Source: Planctomycetota bacterium
Lineage (GTDB): Bacteria > Planctomycetota > Phycisphaerae > UBA1845 > PWPN01
NCBI GenBank assembly: GCA_016209665.1
Contig: JACQVT010000838.1
Coordinates: 1-6,356, forward strand
DNA length: 6,356 nt
Direction: 5' to 3'
Below the pieces are notes generated by a model, which was not told the origin of the DNA, made no database searches, and worked only from the letters and a program-made list of their open reading frames with translations. Numbering within the stretch: the stretch's first letter is position 1; every line of letters begins with the position of its first letter. Of this stretch, positions 1 through 5,729 are shown piece by piece. The translations under genes were made by a program, and so were the position numbers.

Positions 1-26
1 ACCCCCAGTAAAGTAGAATGTCCCCT

Positions 27-344
27 TTATACCCCGTGTAGGGTGAAGCTGCCCGGGGGCGGCGGGACGCCGGGGCCGCTCATGCGAGCCTGGAAGAGGA
101 GGTAGTCGCTGCCGTCGACGTCGCCGACGTTGCCGAGGACGGCGGCGATCAGAACGACGACGTCGCGGTCGAGGTTCCTGGTGGCGCACTCGGGGTGTGC
201 GGCCACGTCGATGGGCACGTCCGGTAAAACCCTGCCCGCCGGTAGCACCGGGTCGGGGTGCGAATTCGAGGGTGTTGCCGGGATCCCGGACGCCCAATAA
301 GCGGTCAAAAACCCGTTGAGTCGGCAGTGAACTATGCCGAATTT
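27..344 (-). pseudogene. Decayed C-terminal fragment of a secreted protein with dockerin-like repeats
   Basis: The minus-strand frame is open from about 344 down to the TAA at 27-29 and is closed upstream by TAG at 345-347. It has no ATG and no convincing ribosome binding site; the only usable start is a TTG at 306-308. Its second half reads as two weak EF-hand-like segments: one around CATRNLDRDVVVLIAAVLGN and one around GDVDGSDYLLFQARMSGPG, followed by a proline run (PPPP). Planctomycete secreted proteins often end in a dockerin-type pair of about 24-residue calcium-binding repeats with the pattern D-x-D-x-D-G-D-V-D-x-x-D-F-x-x-F-Q, then SGPG. The first repeat here has lost most of its acidic ligands (VVV where DGDVD would be expected). 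I infer a remnant of a larger exported protein gene. A functional small ORF, or chance coding potential, remains possible. Confidence 0.35.
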
Positions 345-384
345 CTAGTTGCGATCGTGTTGTCATCGCGGACGTCAAAGCGGT

Positions 385-405
385 GATGGGCCCTTGGAGC
401 CCATC
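385..405. repeat. Inverted repeat, 7-bp stem
   Basis: GATGGGC at 385-391 pairs with GCCCATC at 399-405 around a 7-nt loop (CCTTGGA). No T-rich tail follows on either strand, so it is not a clear intrinsic terminator. It could be a small structure in a leader transcript or an operator. Confidence 0.45.
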
Positions 406-433
406 TCAAAACCCCGCAATCCGACCGGCTGGA

Positions 434-467
434 AGTCCGCCACGGCGGATCCCGCCTTTGGCGGACT
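434..467. repeat. Strong compound hairpin upstream of the repeat lipoprotein gene
   Basis: AGTCCGCCA at 434-442 is a perfect inverted match to TGGCGGACT at 459-467. Inside it GGCGG (444-448) pairs with CCGCC (452-456) around ATC, leaving only C443 and TT 457-458 unpaired between the two stems. The result is 14 base pairs, mostly G-C. No T tract follows on either strand, so a classical terminator is unlikely. A structured leader RNA or a remnant of an intergenic palindromic repeat fits better. Confidence 0.6.
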
Positions 468-529
468 CGCCGCGGTGAGCCGACCGGTCCCACACGGGTT
501 TTGGGACGGACAGTCAAGAGCGTGGCGAG

Positions 530-589
530 TCCCTGAACGAGCATGACGCTCCCTGAACGAGCATGACGCTCCCTGAACGAGCATGACGC
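530..589. repeat. 20-bp unit in three perfect tandem copies
   Basis: The unit tccctgaacgagcatgacgc occurs without mismatch at 530-549, 550-569 and 570-589. Each unit boundary also forms a short GAGC...GCTC inverted match. The array ends 63 bp before the lipoprotein ATG. Three identical copies suggest recent slippage or duplication, or an array of binding sites. Confidence 0.9.
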
Positions 590-635
590 GTCGGCGTTTG
601 GCGGCAGTTAACGCGTCGGCGTTTGGCGGTAGTTA
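586..635. repeat. 25-bp unit in two tandem copies
   Basis: 586-610 and 611-635 are copies of one 25-bp unit that begins acgcgtcggcgtttggcgg and ends agtta. They differ only at C605 versus T630. The first copy overlaps the last 4 bp (acgc) of the 20-bp array. Each copy runs into a GTTAAC palindrome (607-612 and 632-637). Only the second copy is followed by the ribosome binding site, so the duplication abuts the translation start region. Confidence 0.9.
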
Positions 636-637
636 AC

Positions 638-642
638 AGGAG
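638..642 (+). promoter_or_regulatory. Ribosome binding site fixing the lipoprotein start
   Basis: AGGAG lies 10 nt before the ATG at 653. The in-frame TTG at 623 has only GC-rich repeat sequence before it, so the ATG is the better start. Confidence 0.7.
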
Positions 643-652
643 TGCCCGGGCG

Positions 653-715
653 ATGAGATTCTGTTACCTCGTGTTCGGTTTGGTCGGCGTGGCAGGGCTG
701 GGAACATTCAGTTGC
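653..715 (+). other. Lipoprotein-type signal peptide
   Basis: Residues 1-21 from the ATG at 653 run M-R-F, then a hydrophobic core with LVFGLVGVAGL, then GTFSC. Cys21 would be the lipidated residue; T-F-S before it is an imperfect lipobox (Phe at -2). Membrane anchoring facing the periplasm or outer surface is inferred. Confidence 0.65.
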
Positions 716-3700
716 GTGAACATCCAGGTGGACTCCTCCACCGTGGACGTGCCGGTGACCACGCAACCGGCGGCGACGGCGGGACCCGCCTACCACATCA
801 CGCTGGTCGATCCGCTGTACGAATCGACGGCGGGGGCCAGGGCCGTCGCCGCGGGTGACATCGACAACGACGGGAACATGGACTTCGCGTCGATCTCGGC
901 CGAATCGCAGCGGGTGCAGGTCCACCTCCAGCAGGGCTCCACGGGCAACTTCGACACCATCGCGATCGCGGGCGGGGCCCCGATCACGACGCCCGTCGCC
1001 GTCGAGGTGGCGGACATGAACAACGACGGCCGGCTCGACGTGGTGGTCCTGGTCGCCGACACCGGCTTCGACAACGACGGCTCGCCGGCGGGAACTCTCG
1101 ATATCCTCTTCCAGGGCGCCGATCCCCGCGAACCGAACGACTGGTTCCAGTTGAATGAGCCGGGCACGGTCCCGGTGTCGAACCTGCTGCTGCCGTCGGG
1201 AGACGGCGTCAAGACGGGCCCGACATCGATGGTCATCGGCCCACTGGACGGGCGGCCGGGGCTGGACATTGCGGTGACCTGCAACGGGGGCGACGAGAAC
1301 GACGTCCGGCTGTTCTCAAACCCCTGGGGCATCAATGCGCTGTTCAGCGTGGCGTGGGTCCCCACCACGATCGAGTTCGATTTCTCGGCGTTCATCTCAG
1401 CGGGCCTCGCCGACCTGGACAGCGACGGCGACTTCGACATCGTGCTCAGTGTTCCCGAGGCCAAGAGCTTTAACCTGCGCTGGCTGGAGAACCCGCTGCT
1501 GAACGGCTTCATTGGGGGCGGCTCGGCCATTCCGACCTATGCCCCGGACCAGTTCGGCTCGCTGTTCGAGGCCACCGCGCGGGCCAAGGCGGTGGTGCTG
1601 GGCGATATCAACAACGATGGGCAGCCCGACGCGGCCTCGATCTCCGAGGCCTCGCAGCCGGTGCAGATCCATTTGTGGGACTCGGCGCTGGGCATGTTCA
1701 ACACCGTCAGCATCACGAGCGGGCCGCCGCTGAGCCGCCCGGCCGACATCGCTCTTGCCGACCTGAACGCCGACGGGAAGCTGGACATCGTGCTGCTGGT
1801 CGCGGACACGGGCCTGTCGCCCGAGGGCGCCCAACCGGCCGTGGTGCTGCTGGTCCAGGGGGCCGATCCCGAGGATCCCGCGGCCTGGACGATGGTGCCC
1901 GGCATGACGGCGTCGTTCCCCACGAACCTGCTGCTGGGCGCCGGAGACGTCAGCGACCTGACGGTCGGCCCGGTAGCCGGCGCCACCGCGCCCGATATCC
2001 TTGTGGCGACGGAGGGGGCAGTCCGGCTGTTCCGCAATCCGGGGGCGGCCTCGGTCACCGACGCGACGACCTGGACCTCGACGGTCCTCGAGACCAACGC
2101 GAGCGACCGGGCCAAGGTCGAGCTGACGGACCTGGACGGCGACGGCGACCAGGACGTGGTGATGGTCGACGGTGGGGGCAGCGGGTTCAACGTGCGATGG
2201 CTGCAGAACCCCCGGATCAGCCCGCCCGGGGCGAACCTGGCGGCGACCCCGACCTACCTGTCGGACCTGGTCCGGCCCGATCTGATCGACCCACTGTTCG
2301 AGTCGACGGCCGGCGCCGCGGCGGTGGCCATCGGCGACATCAACAACGACGGCCTGATCGACGTGGCCTCGATCTCCGACGAGAACCAGACGGTGCAGAT
2401 CCACCTGCGCAACGCCGCCACCGGCATGTTCGACCCGGCGATCACCATCGCGGGCGGCGGACCGCTGGCGATCATGAATGACATCGAGCTGGTGGACCTC
2501 AACAACGACACCAAGCTGGACGTGGTGGTGCTGGCGACCAACAGCGGCTTCGCCCCCCCGCTCAATCCCTCGGTGACGAAGATCGGGGCCCTGGTCATGC
2601 TCATTCAGGGAGCCAGTCCCACCGACCCGGCGAACTGGACGCAGGTGGACTTCCTCGGCGACCCCGCCCCCCAGTTGACCGACCGCCACTTGTACTTCTG
2701 GAGCAACGCCGCCGGCCTGACGGACATGGTGACGGGAGACTTCACCGGCGACGGGCTGGTGGACATCGTCGTCGCCAACAACGAAGACCCCCAGCCGCCG
2801 CACACCGCGGTCTACCTGTTCCCGAACCCGGGGGCGGCGAACGTCACCGACCCCGCCCAGTGGCGGCGAACGGTGATCGACGCGGATGTGCCCGATTATG
2901 GCCGCCTGGGCGTCGCCGACATCGACGCCGACGGCGACCTGGACGTCGTGGCGAGCGTGCCCACGTCGATCACGTTCAACCTGCGGTGGCTCGAGAATTC
3001 CAACAACGCCACCACGTGGACCCGCCGGCTCGTGGGCCAGCAGCAAGGCGGCGCCGAAGTGATCGCGCTGGGCGACATCGACGGCGACGGCGCCCTCGAC
3101 GTGGCCGCCTCCAGCGCCAGCATGCTGTTGACGCAATGGTTCCGAAACCCGGGTCAGGCGGCCCTGGCCACCGGAGCCACGTTCCCGTGGGAGGTCTACA
3201 ACATCGGCGAACTCGTGGACGTGCCGGGCGAGGTCAACCAGGTGCAGCTCGTGGACCTCAATGCCGACGGCAATCTGGACTGCTTCGTGACCGCCTATGA
3301 CGACGGGACGAGCCAGGGTACGGCCGTCGGGTTCCAGCGGCAGGCCGACGTGCAGGCGGCCTGGGAGTCCTACCAGATCGACGCGGCGGGGGCCCAGTTC
3401 GGACGGGTCGCGTTCGCCGACTTCGATGGGAACGGCCGGCTCGACTTCCTGGCCCCGCTCAACTTCCCCGGCCTGACGCACGACCGGATCGCCTTCTACA
3501 CCGCCGTGACCGACGACCGCTGGCTGCGCGGGATTGTGGGACACCAGGAGAGCGGCGCCGATTATGTGTCCCTGGGCGACGTGGACGACGACGGGAGGCC
3601 CGACGTGGCCGTCGCCAGCGTCGAACTGGGCCTGATCCAGTGGTTCCAGAACCCCGGCGCCGCCGCCCTGGCCCCCGGGGCCGTCCAGGTGCCTTGGCGG

Positions 3701-4489
3701 GTGTTCAACGTCGGCGACACCTCCGCTCTCGCCACGGGGGACATCTCGCAGATTCAACTATCGGACCTGAATGGTGACGGCACGCTGGAATGCTTCGTCA
3801 GCGCGGGCGGTACGCTGGCAGCCTACCGCCAGTTCGGCGACCCTCGGGATCCCTGGGGCGCTGTGTTGATCGACCAGACCGACGCCGCCATCGGGCGGGT
3901 GGCGTTCTCCGACATCGACGGCGACGGCTTCGCCGACTTCATCGTGCCGCTGGACCGGGCCGGAACCGCCAACGACCACATCGCCATCTACACCGTGCTC
4001 ACGCAGACCCAGTGGCAGCGCCGGCTCGTCGCTCAGCAGCCCGGCAACCTGGGCGTGCTGGCCGTGGCCGACATCGACGGCGACGGGGCCGCGGACCTGG
4101 TCAGCGCCACCGGCAACCTGATCCAGTGGTACCGCAACCCGGGCGCGATCCGGCTGCAAAGCGGCTTCAGCCAGGTGCCCTGGGACGTCTTCAACATCGG
4201 CACGCTGTCGGAAGGCGAACCCAACCAGATCCAGTTGGTCGACCTGGACGGCAACGGCGTGGCTCAATGCTTCGTGACGGCGGAAGGCCGGGGCTGGAAC
4301 TTCACCCGCGGCGAGAACGTCGAGAACTACTGGGCGCCGTCGGAACTGTTCGGCACGGATCCTAAGGCCGACGTGGGCCGGGCGACGTTCGCCGATTTCA
4401 ACGGCGACGGCCAGTTGGACTTCGTCGTTCCCATCGACCGTGTCGGCGCACTCGTGCGCGACCAGTTCATCCTGTTCATTCGGAAGTGA
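653..4489 (+). CDS. Giant FG-GAP/VCBS repeat lipoprotein (21 predicted beta-propeller blades)
   Basis: The 1278-residue product, numbered from the ATG at 653, starts with a hydrophobic segment ending TFSC at Cys21. It looks like a lipoprotein signal, with only weak positive charge (Arg2). The mature part is built from 21 copies of the D-x-[DN]-x-[DN]-G-x-x-D calcium loop embedded in FG-GAP/VCBS blades, at spacings of about 50-75 residues. Three long units (about 246 residues, four blades each) are followed by three short ones (about 166 residues, three blades each). Most units carry a [RQ]W-x-x-NP element such as RWLENP or QWFRNPG. Loops 3 and 7 have lost their acidic ligands. Related proteins are extracellular propellers used for adhesion, ligand or polysaccharide binding; this one has no visible catalytic domain, so its role is unknown. 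It is also unusually long for a protein consisting only of such blades. A TTG at 623 would add ten residues but lacks a binding site. Confidence 0.9.
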   Translation: MRFCYLVFGLVGVAGLGTFSCVNIQVDSSTVDVPVTTQPAATAGPAYHITLVDPLYESTAGARAVAAGDIDNDGNMDFASISAESQRVQVHLQQGSTGNFDTIAIAGGAPITTPVAVEVADMNNDGRLDVVVLVADTGFDNDGSPAGTLDILFQGADPREPNDWFQLNEPGTVPVSNLLLPSGDGVKTGPTSMVIGPLDGRPGLDIAVTCNGGDENDVRLFSNPWGINALFSVAWVPTTIEFDFSAFISAGLADLDSDGDFDIVLSVPEAKSFNLRWLENPLLNGFIGGGSAIPTYAPDQFGSLFEATARAKAVVLGDINNDGQPDAASISEASQPVQIHLWDSALGMFNTVSITSGPPLSRPADIALADLNADGKLDIVLLVADTGLSPEGAQPAVVLLVQGADPEDPAAWTMVPGMTASFPTNLLLGAGDVSDLTVGPVAGATAPDILVATEGAVRLFRNPGAASVTDATTWTSTVLETNASDRAKVELTDLDGDGDQDVVMVDGGGSGFNVRWLQNPRISPPGANLAATPTYLSDLVRPDLIDPLFESTAGAAAVAIGDINNDGLIDVASISDENQTVQIHLRNAATGMFDPAITIAGGGPLAIMNDIELVDLNNDTKLDVVVLATNSGFAPPLNPSVTKIGALVMLIQGASPTDPANWTQVDFLGDPAPQLTDRHLYFWSNAAGLTDMVTGDFTGDGLVDIVVANNEDPQPPHTAVYLFPNPGAANVTDPAQWRRTVIDADVPDYGRLGVADIDADGDLDVVASVPTSITFNLRWLENSNNATTWTRRLVGQQQGGAEVIALGDIDGDGALDVAASSASMLLTQWFRNPGQAALATGATFPWEVYNIGELVDVPGEVNQVQLVDLNADGNLDCFVTAYDDGTSQGTAVGFQRQADVQAAWESYQIDAAGAQFGRVAFADFDGNGRLDFLAPLNFPGLTHDRIAFYTAVTDDRWLRGIVGHQESGADYVSLGDVDDDGRPDVAVASVELGLIQWFQNPGAAALAPGAVQVPWRVFNVGDTSALATGDISQIQLSDLNGDGTLECFVSAGGTLAAYRQFGDPRDPWGAVLIDQTDAAIGRVAFSDIDGDGFADFIVPLDRAGTANDHIAIYTVLTQTQWQRRLVAQQPGNLGVLAVADIDGDGAADLVSATGNLIQWYRNPGAIRLQSGFSQVPWDVFNIGTLSEGEPNQIQLVDLDGNGVAQCFVTAEGRGWNFTRGENVENYWAPSELFGTDPKADVGRATFADFNGDGQLDFVVPIDRVGALVRDQFILFIRK
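791..3007 (+). repeat. Three long in-gene repeat units (A1-A3, four blades each)
   Basis: The units start near 791, 1538 and 2255. Each opens with an L-[YF]-E-[SA]-T-A motif, then GDI-[DN]-NDG, and closes with FN-[LV]-RWL-[EQ]-N. Calcium-type loops begin at nt 854, 1010, 1238 and 1409 (A1); 1601, 1757, 1967 and 2126 (A2); 2333, 2492, 2735 and 2915 (A3). The first loops of successive units are 249 and 244 residues apart, and 246 residues separate A3 from the first short unit. The third loops of A1 and A2 are degenerate (GPLDGRPGLD and GPVAGATAPD), whereas A3 keeps GDFTGDGLVD. Confidence 0.8.
3017..4486 (+). repeat. Three short in-gene repeat units (B1-B3, three blades each)
   Basis: The units span about 3017-3520, 3521-4012 and 4013-4486. 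Each starts W-x-R-x-[LI]-V, then [GA]-D-[IV]-D-x-DG, then QW-[FY]-x-NPG, then a P-W-x-V-[FY]-N-[IV]-G segment, then Q-[IV]-Q-L-x-DL, and ends with a third loop before [FY]-x-hydrophobic. Loops begin at nt 3071, 3251 and 3416; 3575, 3761 and 3908; 4067, 4238 and 4391. Each unit has one Cys, always in C-F-V after the second loop. In B3 the second loop has lost its final Asp (VDLDGNGVAQ). Confidence 0.8.
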
Positions 4490-4532
4490 CCCAGGCTTGA
4501 TTCCCCCTCCGGGCCCCAGACTCCTCAGATGG

Positions 4533-4560
4533 AAGCCCCAGGCAGGACTGCCTGGGGCTT
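4533..4560. terminator. Perfect inverted repeat between convergent genes, probable bidirectional terminator
   Basis: AAGCCCCAGGCAG at 4533-4545 is perfectly complementary to CTGCCTGGGGCTT at 4548-4560, with only GA between, so a few central pairs must open to form the loop. It lies 44 nt after the stop of the large lipoprotein gene and 27 nt after the stop of the convergent small gene. There is no real T tract on either side, only TT closing each arm. Position and stem strength support termination in both directions. Confidence 0.65.
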
Positions 4561-4586
4561 GCTCATGGTCGCCAGGTCAGCCTCCA

Positions 4587-4850
4587 TCAGCTCAGCCAGC
4601 CCACACCACGGAGGACGTCCAGCGTCGAACTCGTGGTGACGGGCGTCTGTGCCTCGGGCTTGATCGAATCGAACAGCGCCTGGATCAACGTACCGGCGAC
4701 GTCCGCCGTCGCATTCCCGACGCCGTCCAGCACCTGATTGGCGATGGCCGGATCGCAGTCACTCAGCACGCCCATCGACATCCAGCAGCAGGAAACCAGA
4801 ATCAACAGCGCCCAGCGATAGCGCCGACTCGAGAACGGGCCCAAGCTCAT
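4587..4850 (-). CDS. Small predicted lipoprotein, paralogue of the gene at 5199-5453
   Basis: The product has 87 residues from ATG 4850-4848. That start is chosen because AAGGAG (complement of 4860-4865) sits 9 nt upstream and because it puts an Arg-rich n-region (SSRRYR) directly before a hydrophobic stretch (WALLILVS). Two Cys positions could be lipidated: Cys21 after LVS, a good lipobox, or Cys32 after LSD, which is poor because of Asp at -1. The rest is one predicted amphipathic helix (about residues 34-65, with ADVAGTLIQALFDSIKPE) and a Ser/Thr-rich tail ending GVGWLS. It shares with the 5199-5453 product the pattern of two Cys ten residues apart, then G-x-x-x-A and L-I-x-A-x-F-x-x-I-x-P. 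I recognise no named family or function. It converges on the large repeat lipoprotein gene. Confidence 0.7.
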   Translation of the reverse strand: MSLGPFSSRRYRWALLILVSCCWMSMGVLSDCDPAIANQVLDGVGNATADVAGTLIQALFDSIKPEAQTPVTTSSTLDVLRGVGWLS

Positions 4851-4859
4851 CTGCGGATT

Positions 4860-4865
4860 CTCCTT
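4860..4865 (-). promoter_or_regulatory. Ribosome binding site for the 87-aa lipoprotein
   Basis: The minus strand reads AAGGAG, 9 nt before the ATG. It decides the start: a longer frame extends upstream to 4979, but this site and the signal peptide favour 4850. Confidence 0.7.
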
Positions 4866-4934
4866 GTCTGATGGCCGAAGCCGTCGGCGCGAAACCGATG
4901 GACGCCAGCCGCTCACCAGCCATTCGCCCGCAGC

Positions 4935-4940
4935 ATTATA
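4935..4940 (-). promoter_or_regulatory. Candidate -10 element for the 87-aa lipoprotein gene
   Basis: The minus strand reads TATAAT, a perfect sigma-70 -10 hexamer in otherwise GC-rich DNA, about 85 nt upstream of the ATG. No good TTGACA lies 16-18 nt further up (GAACCG at 17), so the call rests on the -10 alone. A second -10-like hexamer, TATGAT, is at 5073-5078 on the same strand. Confidence 0.4.
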
Positions 4941-5100
4941 CCCGTGAGTCCCTTGTCGGTTCACGGTTGGCCGGTGCACGCCCGGCGGCGAGGACTGCGA
5001 GGCCTCTACTCCTCAAGACGCGCCGGGCCGGCCGGCATCAGCCCCACTCGCGGCGACGCCGACCGCACCGCGATCATAACCCAAGCTGTGACAATAGGAT

Positions 5101-5148
5101 ATGAGAAACAAGACAGACGTGCCGTCCACGCTCATCCGTGGAGGCACG
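5101..5148 (-). terminator. Intrinsic terminator downstream of the 84-aa lipoprotein gene
   Basis: On the minus strand CGTGCC/GGCACG (5143-5148 with 5118-5123) closes an inner TCCACG/CGTGGA stem (5137-5142 with 5125-5130), with one bulged base (5124) and a 6-nt loop. The stem is followed by the T-rich tail TCTGTCTTGTTTCTC. It begins 50 nt after the stop codon at 5199, so the two small lipoprotein genes are probably separate transcripts. Confidence 0.65.
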
Positions 5149-5177
5149 CCTGCTGATCTGAGACGGGACGGCTTGCG

Positions 5178-5200
5178 GATCGGGCCGGACAGACCCGATC
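5178..5200. repeat. Inverted repeat overlapping the stop codon of the 84-aa gene
   Basis: GATCGGG (5178-5184) pairs with CCCGATC (5194-5200) around a 9-nt loop and overlaps the TGA at 5199-5201. It lacks a T tract. It may stabilise the 3' end ahead of the stronger terminator at 5101-5148. Confidence 0.4.
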
Positions 5201-5453
5201 AGATCTGCGGGACCGTATTACCGCCGCTGTTGCCGTCGCCCTGGACGGGCGCACTATCCTCGTCCGGGGTGATGGTCTCGAACGCCGCGTTGATCAGGGC
5301 CGAGGCCGCGCTGATCGCCGCGTCGTTCAGGCCCGTCACCAACGTCGTCTGCACGTCGGTATCACAGGCGGGCAGCGCACCCAGGAAGAGTCCACAGGCG
5401 ACCAACAACACGGAACCGATGCCCGCTCTTGCGTTTCTGCGCCGGAAGCTCAT
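5199..5453 (-). CDS. Small predicted lipoprotein, paralogue of the gene at 4587-4850
   Basis: The product has 84 residues from ATG 5453-5451, chosen because GAGGA (complement of 5461-5465) lies 7 nt upstream and the Met is followed by an Arg-rich n-region (RRRNAR). A hydrophobic core (IGSVLLVACGLFLGALPA) leads to Cys30 in a good lipobox, LPAC; Cys20 after LVA is a second possible site. The mature part is a short predicted helix (DVQTTLVTGLNDAAISAASA, then LINAAFETITPDE) and a Gly/Asn/Ser-rich tail ending GNTVPQI. Length, signal type and the L-I-x-A-x-F-x-x-I-x-P core match the product of 4587-4850, so the two look like diverged tandem duplicates. I recognise no named family; an envelope lipoprotein of unknown role is the safest description. 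It is divergent from the FlgM-like gene, 276 bp away. Confidence 0.7.
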   Translation of the reverse strand: MSFRRRNARAGIGSVLLVACGLFLGALPACDTDVQTTLVTGLNDAAISAASALINAAFETITPDEDSAPVQGDGNSGGNTVPQI

Positions 5454-5460
5454 GCGATCG

Positions 5461-5465
5461 TCCTC
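5461..5465 (-). promoter_or_regulatory. Ribosome binding site for the 84-aa lipoprotein
   Basis: The minus strand reads GAGGA, 7 nt before the ATG at 5453. It favours this Met over the longer open frame reaching 5519. Confidence 0.6.
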
Positions 5466-5542
5466 GCTCAAGGTACAAATGGCGAATCCGCGGCCCCACC
5501 CCGGCCGCGTCCGGTCCACCTCAGTTCCCTGCCTCTCGACAG

Positions 5543-5555
5543 TCCGATCATCGGA
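5543..5555. promoter_or_regulatory. 13-bp palindrome in the divergent intergenic region, possible operator
   Basis: TCCGAT (5543-5548) and ATCGGA (5550-5555) are perfect inverted halves around one C. It lies between the divergent 84-aa lipoprotein gene and the FlgM-like gene, about 90 bp from the former. No convincing -35/-10 pair surrounds it, so an operator role is only suggested by symmetry and position. Confidence 0.3.
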
Positions 5556-5729
5556 TGGATGGGGGCGTCAATTGAGTCTCGAATCAATGATTTGGCGGCG
5601 AGGCCGCGGCCGAGTGGAAACAGCGTCAGGCCCGATAACGTGGGGGTATCAATCGCACTCCAGAAGCACCGCCCGACCGACCGATAAACGTCTTGACTCC
5701 CACCGACCGACCGGAGTGATGGTGAGCGC

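Larger units (their letters stand above)
345..529. other. Non-coding leader region with hairpins
   Basis: No gene is supported here; the short open frames on both strands lack start signals and family resemblance. The stretch holds two clear inverted repeats (385-405 and 434-467, listed separately). The 8-mer CCGACCGG occurs at 421-428 and 480-487, flanking the larger hairpin. I did not find a convincing -35/-10 pair for the downstream lipoprotein gene, so its promoter is unassigned. Confidence 0.5.

Noticed and set aside
1..35. Possible insertion-sequence end at the left edge
   Set aside because: The A/T-richer string there vaguely resembles a transposon terminus, but there is no inverted partner, target duplication or transposase in the window.
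530..635. CRISPR-like array
   Set aside because: The repeats are directly adjacent with no spacers, and there is no cas gene.
1397..3757. 786-aa open frame on the minus strand inside the large lipoprotein gene
   Set aside because: It is antisense to a gene with clear repeat motifs, is rich in His/Val/Gly/Arg as expected from the complement of GC-rich codons, and its own repetitiveness only mirrors the sense repeats.
4440..4871. 143-aa plus-strand open frame after the large gene
   Set aside because: It is antisense to the 87-aa lipoprotein gene, which has a proper binding site and signal peptide. It also passes through the terminator hairpin.
5543..5571. Sigma-70 promoter on the minus strand using TTGACG at 5566-5571
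   Set aside because: At 16-18 bp downstream there is no hexamer resembling TATAAT; the palindrome occupies that place.
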